Source: Sabethes cyaneus
Lineage: Eukaryota > Arthropoda > Insecta > Diptera > Culicidae
Direction of reading: 5' to 3'
Length of the DNA stretch: 64,000 bases
Assembly (NCBI RefSeq): GCF_943734655.1
Contig: NC_071354.1
Location: 142,719,142-142,783,141 of the forward strand
Shown here: one piece after another, positions 12,659 through 24,204 of the stretch
How the letters are laid out: the number at the start of each line of letters is the position of its first letter
Position numbering within the stretch: the first letter of the stretch is position 1
Made by a program: the position numbers and the translations under genes
Notes under the pieces: generated by a model
Told to the model about the DNA's origin: nothing
What the model saw: only the letters and a program-made list of their open reading frames with translations
The model's database searches: none

Positions 12659-12685
12659 AATCCTTCTTTATAGGTATAGATAATT
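12546..12685 (+). mobile_element. 3' tail of the tandem-repeat element with (GACA)n
   Basis: The last unit runs into 'catgccgattggttcagtag', 'attctataaggaacatacgg', then about 54 bp of (GACA)n at 12604-12657, and ends 'tttataggtatagat'. The same tail ends two blocks at 37.7 and 37.9 kb, so this is a defined 3' terminus. I could not assign a transposon class. Internal tandem repeats and a terminal microsatellite are features of Helentron-derived (DINE-1-like) elements, among others. Confidence 0.75.
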
Positions 12686-13569
12686 GTTGCAAGCAACAAA
12701 GAAAGACAGTATTTCCAGTTTTTTAACTCGATTTATTTAAGAAAGATGAGATGTGGCGAGTTAAAAAATCCCTTAAAGATAAGAATAGATTTTTCATTAA
12801 GTACAATTTTAACCATGGCATAGCATAATAATCGTTATAATTTCGCTTTAGGTGTATCAATAGTAGTTTGTATGATTTTTAGAAGCAAGTATAATACCAT
12901 GCATGATGTTCCTAACCCTAATCTTAGTTTAGTTGGTAAGTAGCATGTATTTTTCTGTAAGAGTCTCAATTTTTGCTTATTTATGTTTAATGTTAATATA
13001 TGTTTTAGCTGCATGCTTCGTGCTTCGTGCTTGTGGTTTCACTTACGTTTAGTGTTCGTTTGTAATTTTCTGTCGATCTGCCAATTTTAATCTGCACCAG
13101 GTGGTACGTGGTACTATCTATAGATGTAAGTTTTAGGTTAGAAATGATATCGGCAGCACGATCTTCAATAGTTACCTTCACAATAGTATAAGCTTAATTT
13201 TAAGAATAACTTTAGTTGAGCACTCAATTTATATCCTAATTTTAAGTAGTTTTAAGTAGACTGATTTATGAAATTAATTAGATTCATTTTATATATAATG
13301 AAATCGATTTACGTTATAGAATATGATAAATCAACCGCACTGATCCTCACCTAGCGTCCTATTCGGTCTATCGCTATTCACTTTCTGCTATCGACTATCG
13401 TCCTATGATCGATTCAGATCGTTTCCGATCGGCAGTAGTCGCTGGCAGTACTGTGTAGAAACAAAGCGTCGCTTCGATCGGCCTTTGCTGAATTGGTAGC
13501 GCCGAGGGAACTCGCAGAAGGTGGTTCCGTCACAGACAACGTGATAATAATGTTAAATGAATGTGTAGG
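12686..13569. other. Interior of the inverted-repeat region, unassigned
   Basis: Non-coding sequence between the tandem block and the right arm. It contains a somewhat GC-richer patch (about 13,340-13,530) with repeated 'tatcg' and 'gatcg' phrases, which resembles no RNA gene I recognise. Confidence 0.35.
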
Positions 13570-14346
13570 TGAGATGACTCATCATCAAATGTTGTTTTGG
13601 AAAAATACGGAAGGAGCGAGCAATGTAAAATTGAACAAAATAAACTTAAGTTAGTTATTTGGAAGCCTTTCTCTCATTAATTGCGCCAAATAATTTTAAG
13701 TCTACATTCATTTTCGAATCGGAAATAGGCGAAAAAATTGTTGTTAACTTTTCTTGTTAGAAAGCGATTGTCAACGTAAACAAAATGGCGTTTATTGCAT
13801 CCGAAGTACAGTTTAATTGTTCTGTAAACAACCTACTATGGTTGTTTGATCTGCCACCGTTTGCCACCTTGGGAAATATATAAGCTCAAAAAAGTACTAT
13901 TTTTCACCATAAAAGCTCAAAATCTTCGAAACTTTAGAAAATAACATATCATAATGTTCAACAGAAACGTTGATTTTAGCAAGATAAACAACTTTCTAGA
14001 ACACTATAAACACGTAGAAATTGACCAGAATAAGTCAGGGTTTAAAAACTGTTTTAAAGGGTTGGTCCACGAATAACGCTTCATAGATAATTTCCATGAA
14101 GAGATACAAGTATGGTGTCTTTGACAAAGTTGTTTGTATTAATATTTACTACAACTTTGCCGAGAGTACCAAACCTGTATCTCGAATATACGAAGGGGGG
14201 ATTAAGGGAATTAATCACCCAAAGATTTCTCTCACAAGAAGGGGCTTGTTATACCAAGAAATGTTCCTAAACACACTACATGCAAAAAATTTTACGTTTC
14301 GGCGCAATATCACACGATCACGTATTTCGCTGTTTGGACCACAGTG
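13570..14346 (-). repeat. Right arm of the ~0.8-kb inverted repeat
   Basis: Reverse-complement match to 10138-10975, with scattered substitutions and a deletion of about 100 bp relative to the left arm. The outer end reads 'cgctgtttgga'. The two arms plus spacer cover about 4.2 kb. Open frames here (for example at 14,096) are not conserved in the other arm and are not genes. Confidence 0.85.
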
Positions 14347-14436
14347 CATCCCAAACAACCACAATTACTCTGTGGTTTTTTCATAAGGTGCTAACAATAT
14401 TTTTAACAGCAAAGTTAACAGCACTTAACAAAGTTA

Positions 14437-14562
14437 AGTGCGCGACGTTAGGCATACGGACGATGGGTATACGGACGTTTGGCATACGGACATTAGGTAT
14501 AATGCACTTAAGCCGTAACGGACGATAGGCATAATGGATGATAGGCATAATAAACGTTAAGT
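14437..14562. repeat. Degenerate 15-16 bp minisatellite
   Basis: About seven units of the pattern GGACG(A/T)TAGGCATAC/A follow one another (for example 'ggacgatgggtatac', 'ggacgtttggcatac', 'ggacgataggcataat'). Units vary by one to three bases. It lies next to the right arm of the inverted repeat. Confidence 0.8.
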
Positions 14563-15184
14563 ATAATTTACAAAATTTCGCTTTCGTACGAATACGCACT
14601 TGAGTCAATCATCGCTGCGTCACAACACAATGAGAACCGGGGCCACCTATATAACAGAAATTCATAACAAATAAGCCTCCCTCCGCAGAAATCACATCTG
14701 CATAACTTTATTAGCTTTCCTCTAGATTTACCGACTCTTTGTAGTTACACTTGTTAGTTTTCCCTAGCATTGATAACATAAGATCACCCCAGATAACATA
14801 TGATCGTAATAGAAAGACCACATTAAGTCGTATGCATGTCAATTTCACATTGGAATTACCTAATTATTAGAGTATGTGAAAGCAAAGTGAACCATAAGTT
14901 GGTTTGCAGTCGTGTGTGTCCTCATGTACAACTCATGAATGTAAATTATTAAGCAGTATAGATGATTGTAATATTAAGTTATATCTTAATCATAAATTGA
15001 GGAGTATTGATTTGGGTTTTTTTAAATCCACTGTATAAAATGCAATATATAATTACCAATGATTAACAAAATTTTCGTACGTATACTCTACTTATCTATT
15101 CTTATGTGGTGTAAATATAACTTTAATGTTCAGATATCACTTCGTATTTCTCAGTAGCAACCTAGATATACAAACCAAATTGTT
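14563..15184. other. Intronic AT-rich stretch
   Basis: Nothing recognisable beyond short simple-sequence runs. Confidence 0.4.
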
Positions 15185-15310
15185 TGCTGGGACCGAGTAG
15201 GTACCAAATGGCCGAATAACAAATAGCCGAAATCCAAATGGCCGAACTGATGGAATAGTAATTGACCGTGTCATGAAAGCCGAAACACGAAAGGCAGAGC
15301 CCCTACTTGG
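15185..15310. repeat. Short degenerate 'ATGGCCGAA' repeat
   Basis: Five to six irregular copies of a phrase like 'aaatggccgaa' or 'aaatagccgaaatc' occur here. A single related phrase ('ctggtaccgaatggtcgaa') sits at about 10,995-11,030 beside the 140-bp tandem block. Confidence 0.55.
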
Positions 15311-15609
15311 CAGAATCTGACCGAAAGCTATTTTATAGAATATAATATTGATTAAAATAATGTTTTTCGGACAGAGTCGCCATCTGTTGCTTTTGGAGAT
15401 GCAGAGACATCTTTGCAAGATGTTGATGCTGCAGGTAGGTAGGTGCTTCGGAAGGTAGAATTTACTTCGGATAAAACTCACAATACACAAAGTTTCACGT
15501 TCATAACATTACTGCAGACTGTTCTTAATTAGGTATTCGAATTTATAGAGACATTATAATTAACATTAGTTGATTATACATAATATGAATGACTTGCTAG
15601 ATCTTCCAA

Positions 15610-17935
15610 GAGCCGGGGTGGCTCTTACCGTATCAAGAATTCTTTTCCATTGACTCGGTCCTGGGCTACTCGTCGCCAATTCCTTGCGCGTCTCGACAAA
15701 CACAAGTCGGATTCAACCTGGTCGAGCCATCTGGCACGTTGTGCCCCTCTATTCTTAGTGTCAGTGAGGTTCTTGAAAAGAACAGATGACACTGCGCAGT
15801 CGTCCGGCATCCTTGTGACGCGGACGTCCCACTCCTACGTCCACGCGTCTTCGCCACTCTCCGCTATCCGTTTGTACTCCGGCAAAATAGTCCGCAATAC
15901 CTTTCGTACAAATACGGCAAGTGCACGTATGTCTTCCGTAAGCAAACTTGCTGACGAACTCATCAACCACTTCCAGTTCATCGCCGTTAATAATTACTGT
16001 TCGTGGGAGGCAAACGTTGCCGTTAATAGTTACTGGTCGTGGGAGTCTCTGAAGCCTCTTCCTACCATATATTTAGTTTTCGAGGCATTGATTTGTAGCC
16101 CTATCCTCCTAGTTTCCGTTTTTAGTATGACGTAGATTGCCTCCGCCGTCCCAAGGTTTCTAGTAATGATGTCGAGGTCGTCTGCGAAGGCTAGGAGTTA
16201 ACTGCTCTTGCTAAAGATCGTTCCTCTCGTTTCAATGCCCGTTCGCCGGATCATAGAAGATGTGATCGATATTTAATAACATTCAGGACTTTCTATCCCA
16301 TTGCCGCAACCCTCTGCGCGATGCGAAAGGACTCGAGAGTGTCCCCGAAATGCGCACATAGCACATCCCCGCAACTTTGGTCAGCCGCGTCAGTTTGTCC
16401 GGAAACCCGTTCTCGTGTATTACCTACCATATCTGTTCGAGTTCAATTGTATCGTATGCTACTCTGAAATCCAAGAAATTATGAAGCGTGGGCACGTTGT
16501 AATCCAAAAGTTTCTGGAGGATTTGCCGGAGATTACTCTAATTTGATCCGTACTAGCACGGACCCCCATAAATCCGCCTGATACTGCCTACGAAATCTCT
16601 TGCTGTTAGGGATAGACAACGCAACAAAATCTCCTTGAGCAACCTGTAAGCGGCATCAACTAGCGTAATGCCGAGATAATTACAGCCAATCGCCTTTTCT
16701 GTATACGGGACAGACTACACCTTCCATCTACTCCTCCACCTCCTCCCAAATCCTTGAAATTATCCTCCCAAATCCTGGAATTAAAGCACTGAAGTGCCGT
16801 TACTAGCGGTTCTTAGCCATTCCTGTTGAGTTCTGCCATGAGTAGATCCTTTCCGACGGGTCTATTATTCTTCAGCTGACCGATTTCTCACCGGATCTCT
16901 TCGAGATCGGGAGCCGGCTCATTGTTGTCGTTTGTAGGCACTCCTAGGTTAACTTCCGTTGCATCTACTTCTGTTATATCGCCGTTGAGAAGCTCATTGA
17001 AAAACTGCTTACACCTATCGACCATTAGATCCCCTCCCTCGTCCCTACACATGTCAGATTCAGGTGCGTAGCCCTCACGCGTTTGGTTCACCTTTTCGTA
17101 AACTTGCGCATCTCCTTAGCCCGGATTAACTGTTCCAGCTCCTCACGATCCCTGTTCTTCTTCTGGCGCTTTTTCCTCCTCAGGATCGTGGTCATTTTCG
17201 TGCGATAGAGGTTTCCTCACCTAGTAGTGGGATAGTGGCCTCTTTGGCGGCCAACCGTATCACACTCCATCCGTTTTAGAAGATCGAAGCATCTAGCTTC
17301 CCAGAGGAAGGCAGATCTTCATCCAGTACGTGCGCGTAGTTTTCGGCAATTCACGGGTTGTCTAGTTGCAGAATGTTTAACTGAGGAGGGCGGCTTTGTC
17401 GCGAGGTATAAACCGTCGATAGTTTTGAGCGCACATGTACTGCTACTAGGTATTGGCCCGAGTCGATATCCGGACCCCGTAGGGAGAGTACGGTGATGAT
17501 GTTCGAGAAAAACCGGTCGATGAGAATATGGTCGATTTGGTTCAAGGTTCGTTGGTCACGGGATCTCCAGGTAGCTTTGTGGATATCTTCGTGGGGAAAG
17601 AAAGTGCTTGTGATCATCGGAAAGCTGCAAAGTTGATGCATCGCTGGCCGTTATCGTTCGTGTCAGTGTGCAGACTATGGAACCCGATTACCGGTCTATA
17701 CATTGCTTCACTGCCGACCTGGGCGTTCATATCTCAGATTACGATCTTGATGTCCGGTGGTGAGTAGCTGTCGTACATTGCCTGCAGCTGCACATCCTCT
17801 GGTTGATCGCTCTGGTAAAATTGGGCTTTGCCGCCACGGATCCTCTTCACCTTCCCACGTTTGTGACAGATCTCCTGCAGTGCCACGACCCACGATGCCG
17901 AGCTTTCGGTTCAAAAGATACAAAATTTACGAAGA
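15610..17935 (-). pseudogene. Decayed RTE-like LINE (endonuclease and reverse transcriptase)
   Basis: The minus strand reads in order through an endonuclease remnant (FFPHEDIHKATWRSRDQRTL, NQIDHILIDRFFS, about 17,500-17,620), a linker (VNLGVPTNDN, about 16,950), reverse-transcriptase remnants with many stops (about 16,000-16,600), and the family tail QRARWLDQVESDL (about 15,720). Frameshifts and stops interrupt every domain, so no protein can be made. A 36-bp internal duplication at about 15,983-16,050 repeats 'gccgttaatanttact'. The order and tail match the copy at 24.2 kb, which lies in the opposite orientation. Confidence 0.85.
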
Positions 17936-18549
17936 AAGAACATTTTTGAGACCACCCTAACTCACAAAGGGGCACCCTAAGCACCAAATAAAACCCACGG
18001 GCTTAAAATTATCTTAAAAGGAATAAGTACCCATAATTTGAACAAAAACGAAGCATGTTTGTATGTCTCTGTGTCTCTTTTCATCCATGGAGTTGGAGCA
18101 ATGTATGTACGTACATTTAGTATTATAGGGATGCAAATTGGTGTCCAAAACTGACTAGTTTTGACGTAGGACTACGTCTTTGTTTACTATACTGGGACTG
18201 GGTAGCACTTTGTAAAAACGAAAAATAGAAGTGTAACGTTTGAATAAAATATTTCAAACGCTAATAGCTACTATACTACTGAACGAAACATAACAGTTAA
18301 TATGTCGTTGGATAGATAAAAATGTCCAGCAATTTTATAGTAACATATTAATAATAATTTTTTAAACGCCAAATAGTGAAAATGTGTGTAAAGTATTAAG
18401 GTCGAATTTTCCCATACATTTCCCTTGTGATCGCCTAGCTTCACAGGCACGGACGACAATTAGATACACCAAAGGATTTGGATCCAAATGATAACCTTTG
18501 AGACCACTTTGTAAGCCACACCCCTTTTTCAATCCAATTGGCAACATCG
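17936..18549. other. Intronic non-coding stretch
   Basis: No domain or element recognised. It contains 'caccctaa' phrases like those near 2.3 kb. Confidence 0.4.
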
Positions 18550-18557
18550 ATGGCTAT

Positions 18558-18565
18558 TGACGTCA
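18558..18565. promoter_or_regulatory. Perfect CRE palindrome TGACGTCA
   Basis: Consensus CREB/ATF binding palindrome about 230 bp upstream of the TATA/Inr pair at 18.8 kb. The match is exact; function is inferred only from its position. Confidence 0.5.
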
Positions 18566-18785
18566 ACACCGACCCCGAAGACAAGCGGAATCAGCGGGCA
18601 ATGGCCAACGTGAATTCTACACGATGCACTTTACGTTACATTTTGCATTATCCCCATCGCAGACATGTGAAATTGTTCGATAGCTTGCTCAATCAGTGTC
18701 GGACAATCATTTAAGCAGCAGCAGCCGATATGGTTTCCTCCACCACCTACACTAGCTTACAAGTAGCAGCGGCAGTGCCAGTGAC

Positions 18786-18823
18786 TATAAAATGGTACAC
18801 TTGGTTCGCCGCCTGCTCATTTA
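18786..18823 (+). promoter_or_regulatory. Candidate core promoter (TATA box plus Inr)
   Basis: TATAAAA at 18786-18792 is followed by TCATTT at 18817-18822, which matches the arthropod initiator TCA(G/T)T(C/T). With A at 18818 as +1, the TATA box starts at -32, the expected spacing. A GGACG resembling a downstream promoter element starts at +25. An ATG at 18888 opens MWYFLSLL before a possible donor (cct|gtatta), which would fit a short first coding exon of a secreted-protein gene. No second exon was found. It could be an orphan promoter from a duplicated gene, or chance. Confidence 0.45.
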
Positions 18824-18910
18824 TCGCACGATCGCACTGACGGACGGTCAGTATTTTAATAAAACTAATCATTTCTACTTTACAGTGATGTGGTATTTCC
18901 TATCACTCCT

Positions 18911-21179
18911 GTATTAGCGGGCAACCATCATCCTAGAGTCTAAAGGACCGAATAGCGACATCCATCTATATATTGGCAACAGTAATTACAGTACTGATTT
19001 TTAAGAAGTGCTATCAGCTCAAACTTAGTTCTTTTCAGGGCCACCAAACAATTTCAAACGGTTTTTTTTTCAAAACCACCATTGATTCAATGAAGAATTA
19101 AATCAGAATATTTCGCTCTTCTTTTACAAGTAAACACTCAAACAATGATACTCACAGATACTCAAATATGCATATGCCATAAATGCAGTTTGCATTAGTC
19201 TTTGATCTAATGATCAGACATAAAGTTATATTTCATCGATTAAAACATGTTATCAATGTACTGAGTATTATATGACACAGTCCTACGTCACCCTTTCGTA
19301 CAACCCTTAGGGCTGTATACCTTGTAGTTTTTATTTATTATTTGATTTGAAGTATATATTCAGTGTTCATTTTAGACACAGGATAACTATAAATGTTAGA
19401 TAGATTTTTAGGCTTAGATTTTTAAGCTTGGTTTATGTAATCAAACATCATTCTGTGTATAGATAAAATTCTACGATTTAGAAATTTACCATTAATTTCG
19501 GGGACTTAGCACAACTTTCGCCTAATCTTTTTACTCCGTTGTAAATCACTTTTTCTCGTAACTGCCGACGGGGTTATCTTTTTCGCATCCTTCAAGAGAT
19601 TTCCGTTTTCCGATAAAATCGACCATTCCACTTTTGAGCAGCTTCAAACAGGCAGTACAGTAGGTATCGTAAACAAATGCTAGAGATTCGGCCAAAATAA
19701 TGGAAAAGATGCCGCTAGCTAAACAGATACGTAGAAGTCGTTTTCAAATGCGCTCTTTCTTTTAATCCTCGCCGTTGTTGATTGTATCCGTTGTGTTGCC
19801 ATATCAATATCTTTTCCCAGGTCTATTTTTGTTTTAATCTGTCGTAGGTCATCAGAATCGTGAACTTTTCACAATTTGAAAAATAACAGATTGAATTTGA
19901 AAAATGAAAGTGGACTGATATATAACTTGACCCACTCTCTACTTATAAATAGACATTTAAATACATTTTGTTAAGTAAACATATATCAGTTCTGCAGACT
20001 TGGAAGACAATCTCAGATGATGAGAATTCAAAACAAAAACTATTGGCGAATAAATTTATTTTTTGGTGGCATTTCGTTTTAAAATGAATCTAAATATGTT
20101 TATAAATGCAATGATATTGTCTTTAACAAAGTTTCCACTGTAATTTTTCAATACAATATATCACTTTGTTTGTTAGATTGAGAAAATTGAATTTGACAGT
20201 TCCACTGTCATGAAAAACACATATATTCCCTAATATCGAAGGAAGTGCCAATTACTAATTTCAAAATTTGCAATTAAGATTTCCCTACAGTCTTTTGATT
20301 TACCAATTATCAAATTTGTATACAAAGCTGAGTAACTTTCTCCATGCCTTTCGAAAAATGATTCCAAACATCCAACTTCAAAAGTCAAAGTATTTGCATG
20401 CTCTTATTTTCGTAGCAGAAAGGCAACAGAAATACTTAAATTTCTCATTATTTGCTTGAAATCTCATCACTTCTCAAGGAAGTGGGTTGAAATCTCATCA
20501 CCCGCCAAGTCAAGTGAAAAACAAAGTGAAAAAGTTTTCTAATTCCTGAATTCATTTAAATTACGTTTATTTTTCACGCAAGATAGCACTTCTCTGTGCC
20601 GCTGGAAGTGGTTTTCTTTTTCACGCAGTCAAAAGTCAGTCACCGTGCTTCCATTTATTAGATTGTCGCGTCGTTCCTAAGGGGCGGTTGCTGTTGCCAC
20701 TTGAGCTGTTCTACTGATAATGATTCTGAAGTGCAAATTGAGCAACATAATTATGTTGCAGTTTTTTTTTCTCCACATTGAAGAGCTAAAACTTGGCAAA
20801 ATAGTCATCTTCCAATCGGCAAATGAATCTGACAATCATACTTTTACTATTTTTTATATTTTGAATCTTAAAGTTGACGAACATTTGAATAATTAAAAAA
20901 CTAAAAGCATAATAATTATATTATGCACTTTTTATGCCGGAATGGTAGCAATTAACTATTGATATGATAAATTTTGAGACATTGTTCTTTGGCAAATTTT
21001 GTGAAAGTGTTTACCCACGGTACCTACGGTAATTCTTTCGATACTGTTCATAATTTAATTTCTACGAAAACGGTTTATCTTACAGTACACCATAATCCTA
21101 GACCTTGTATCTCTCCATACTCACTAAAACAAAATTAATTTCTCAACATTTCTGCAAAACAATCATCCAATCAATCAAT
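18911..21179. other. Intronic AT-rich stretch
   Basis: No supported exon, RNA gene or element boundary. A short local duplication 'gaaatctcatcac' occurs near 20,458-20,502. Confidence 0.4.
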
Positions 21180-21540
21180 CTAACCGGCAGAAAAAAAAAC
21201 TTTCGTACCGCAGTTCCTTCTGTGGCTGGCTATGAATAGAACAACCGCAGGACCGAACCTGCTGCTGGCCGCAAAAGGCAATGAATGCACCGGCGGAAAG
21301 CACAAGGTGCAAAACCACGGATCATATTCGCGGTACTCAAAGAGAACAAATGTTTCTGTGGTTTTATGGAGCCCCAAATGACCGTCCTCACTGTGTACAG
21401 GAATAGCAAATTTATGTATGAAGCACATTCGGGCCCTTCAAACCACAGAAGTACTTTCATGGTCTCCAAACAGGTTATCGCAGGCTTGCAGAGTAAGCAG
21501 AATTTGCCAACGCCGGGCACCAATTGTGTGCCCCCATAAG
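21180..21540 (+). pseudogene. Coding-like remnant, possibly a decayed FLYWCH-type fragment
   Basis: A local rise in GC content, with open frames on both strands. The + frame contains VYRNSKFMYEAHSGPSNHRS and FMVSKQVIAGLQSKQNLP, which loosely follows the spacing of a FLYWCH zinc finger (KxxxE...WxCSK...CxxxL). The Cys, His and Trp ligands are mostly missing. An upstream piece (GPNLLLAAKGNECTGGKHK) lies in a different frame. Most likely an old coding fragment, perhaps from a transposon-associated gene. The family is a guess. Confidence 0.3.
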
Positions 21541-23525
21541 TAAAAAAAAATTCAGTAACTTATCCAAGGTACTAAATAAGAAATAACTAACGCTAGCGTT
21601 ATTTTTTTGCATTTCGCTTTTGAATCAGTTTAATCTTGATATCCATGCCCTTACTGGCTAGCGCCATGCAATGCCCAAAAAACGTACGACTTTATGTGTC
21701 TAACAGCATTGCTGAACTCATTTATTACGTTGCAAAGAACGCCCGACACGGCTTCGACACGAATTATTCATAGGGTAAGGGATGTTGATTTTTTCGCCGG
21801 CAACAACGATGCTAATGTGTGTGGTAGGTGTGTTGATGAATAGAGCTATATGCTGTACCATCGTTACTATTATGGCTCCCAATAAACATGTGGAAATATA
21901 CGCTTCTTCAGTAAACTCCAACTTTTTTTTTTTTGATCAATGGTGATAACAAAATTTAAATCTAGTTTTCATTAGTCAGGCTATACTTGACTGACTGTTA
22001 CTGTTTAATTAATATAAATTAAGTAAAAGTTGGCGAACATACAAAATATATGCAAATATGTATAGAAAAGTGTATTAGAATGCAATACTCTTGACTTGAC
22101 GTATGTACATCATGAGCATTTCAGAAGCATCGCAAACGAACTTCTCCCCTATATTGCTTTGCAGTAAACGTTGCACGATAGGTGCCTTCGGCACTACAAA
22201 GGTTGTGTTATATTAAAATCATGGATATGTTTTCGTTGCCGCACACCTGTTGGATGAATTTATTTTCCAAAAAACATAAAAACTCTCATTCATCCTACCA
22301 AAAATAAAACCCAATTCAATTTGTGAAGGCCTGAATATGGATGATATTTTTTCGCTTCGTCGTTTTCACTCCATATCATGTTTCAAAACATTTATAATCA
22401 CTTTTCTTTTCGTATATTACGTTTCCACAATTTGCGAGAACTGCAAAATATAATTATCTACCCTAGACCTAGCTTCGTGTTATTAATGAATTCGACATTA
22501 TTACAAATATTTTAATGGTGGTACAATCCCAACCAACAAAAATAGCGATAGGAGAAAGCAATTAAATTGTAGATTTGCCCTATGGAGAAAGCATGCTAAG
22601 AACGCTCAAATACAATAAATGTAAAGCGATGTTGTTTCACATGGCTGTATATATTTTTTGAGTTTAATCTCAGTTCGTTAATGATCTCAGCATTGTAATG
22701 CAATTTTGCGTAGGCTCAATTAAATTTGATTGCTATTTCCAATCAATAACATTGGCTGGAATGAAGAATATTTTCATTGCACATTTTTAACAAAAAAAAA
22801 ACAAGGGAGTTGACATTGAATTATCGACTTATTTGACATTTCGGTTGTACTTTCATTTAAAATATATAGCTACTGCTTGCTTCAGTCTTTCGATAGCAGA
22901 ACTACAATTTTATATAATGCATAGCCGATGGAAAAGCGCTACTTTCAGAAACGTTCAATGCCATGTGAATGATTGTCGAAATGGTCTCGAATTTAATGGT
23001 TCCACGTCAACCCTAACATTCCAATCAATGGCTCTGCCACTGTGCAAACGACCGAAGGCATAAATCATAATCATGTCAGTCTAGCAGTAGCCCACTGATT
23101 GAATTTAATGCTTCACTAGCGCGCAAGCTTCTGTCAACAATATTGGATTTGCGTTCAAACACGGAAGCGTAATATATATCCAGATGATGCCCTTTCGATG
23201 ATGGTTATTAAAAGCTTCAGCTCATTGTTGCTTTTGTGGTCTAGCATCGTCTTGTTGGTAGAAAAAATTGGGACGCTCATTCCACGATTATAGTTTTTAC
23301 ACTGAGGCGCATGAAGCAAACTATCGCAATTTCAAACAACTAACTTAAAGTAGACAGAGTAACTATACCCTATTGTACGTATAATTCCTTGATCTTGAGT
23401 ATTTCGAATTTTCAGCACTTTTGTTCCACCGTAATCTGAGAGTGTCAAAAGTTAGTCATGGCTTACCATGACAAAAATAAAATATAACCTTTTTGAGTTA
23501 GTAGTTAGAGACATGGTTTCTCCAT
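21541..23525. other. Intronic AT-rich stretch
   Basis: No supported feature. The frame at 22,833-23,063 has no domain and is likely chance. Confidence 0.4.
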
Positions 23526-23530
23526 CAAAG

Positions 23531-23650
23531 TTTTTTTTTGTTAGAATATAGTCACTTTAATAGCTTGGGTCATTCGTGACTTCTGCGGGGTTGGGATTTG
23601 AACCCGGGTCCTCGGCGTGAATGCTAACCACTACGCCAAGACAGACCCCT
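23531..23650 (-). mobile_element. tRNA-derived SINE
   Basis: On the minus strand the head has an A box (TGGCGTAGTGG, 23628-23638) and a B box (GGTTCAAATCC, 23594-23604), the two halves of an RNA polymerase III internal promoter. A short unrelated body and an A9 tail (T9 at 23531-23539 on +) follow. CAAAGTTTT occurs at both sides (23526 and 23656), consistent with a target-site duplication. It is not a working tRNA gene: the acceptor stem cannot be completed. Confidence 0.8.
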
Positions 23651-23655
23651 TGCTA

Positions 23656-24200
23656 CAAAGTTTTAAAAAAGGTAAAAATTTGCTAAAAAATAACATTTCT
23701 ATCTCTATCCAGCACAGAACTATAGAGCATTTTCTTAAAAAATTCTTCTAAACTTAGTTTGTCATACTTAACTTTTGTTGGTTGTATTTTACAAAAACAT
23801 ATTGTTCTAGATAATCATCGAAGAACTCAAAACAGACGTTTTTGCAGAAGACAGCAAATCTCTAGGACATTTGCTTGTTAAGTTATTCAAGCTTTATTTG
23901 TTTCTAACGATAAAATGGGGCAAGTGCCTCTTGGATAAAATGAGGTAAGTGGATATATCAAGTCAGTGCTTTAGCTTGAAGCTTAGGTCAAGTACTACAA
24001 ACTTGCAGCGGTGCTTCTGTCCCCATCCACCCATATAAGAGTACGGCAAGCAAATGTTTTATGTGTGATTTACGTTCACCATAGACTCAATACACGTTTA
24101 ATTTTTTGTGTTAGTAGATAGAGACATGGTTTATTCAAGATGAAGCTCTGGTTAAATATATCCATCTGCCCCGTCTTGGTTGGTGGTCCTTAGCCTCTTA
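23656..24200. other. Intronic stretch with a possible direct repeat
   Basis: 'agagacatggttt' after 'ttagtag' occurs at about 23,500 and again at about 24,115, on either side of the SINE, suggesting both lie in copies of an older repeat. Nothing else is recognised. Confidence 0.35.
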
Positions 24201-24204
24201 AAAG

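Noticed and set aside
14096..14386. A 96-codon frame
   Set aside because: Lies in the right arm of the inverted repeat, and the frame is not kept in the left arm.
23576..23650. A tRNA gene
   Set aside because: A and B boxes are good, but the cloverleaf cannot be completed, and the poly(A) tail and flanking repeats show a SINE.
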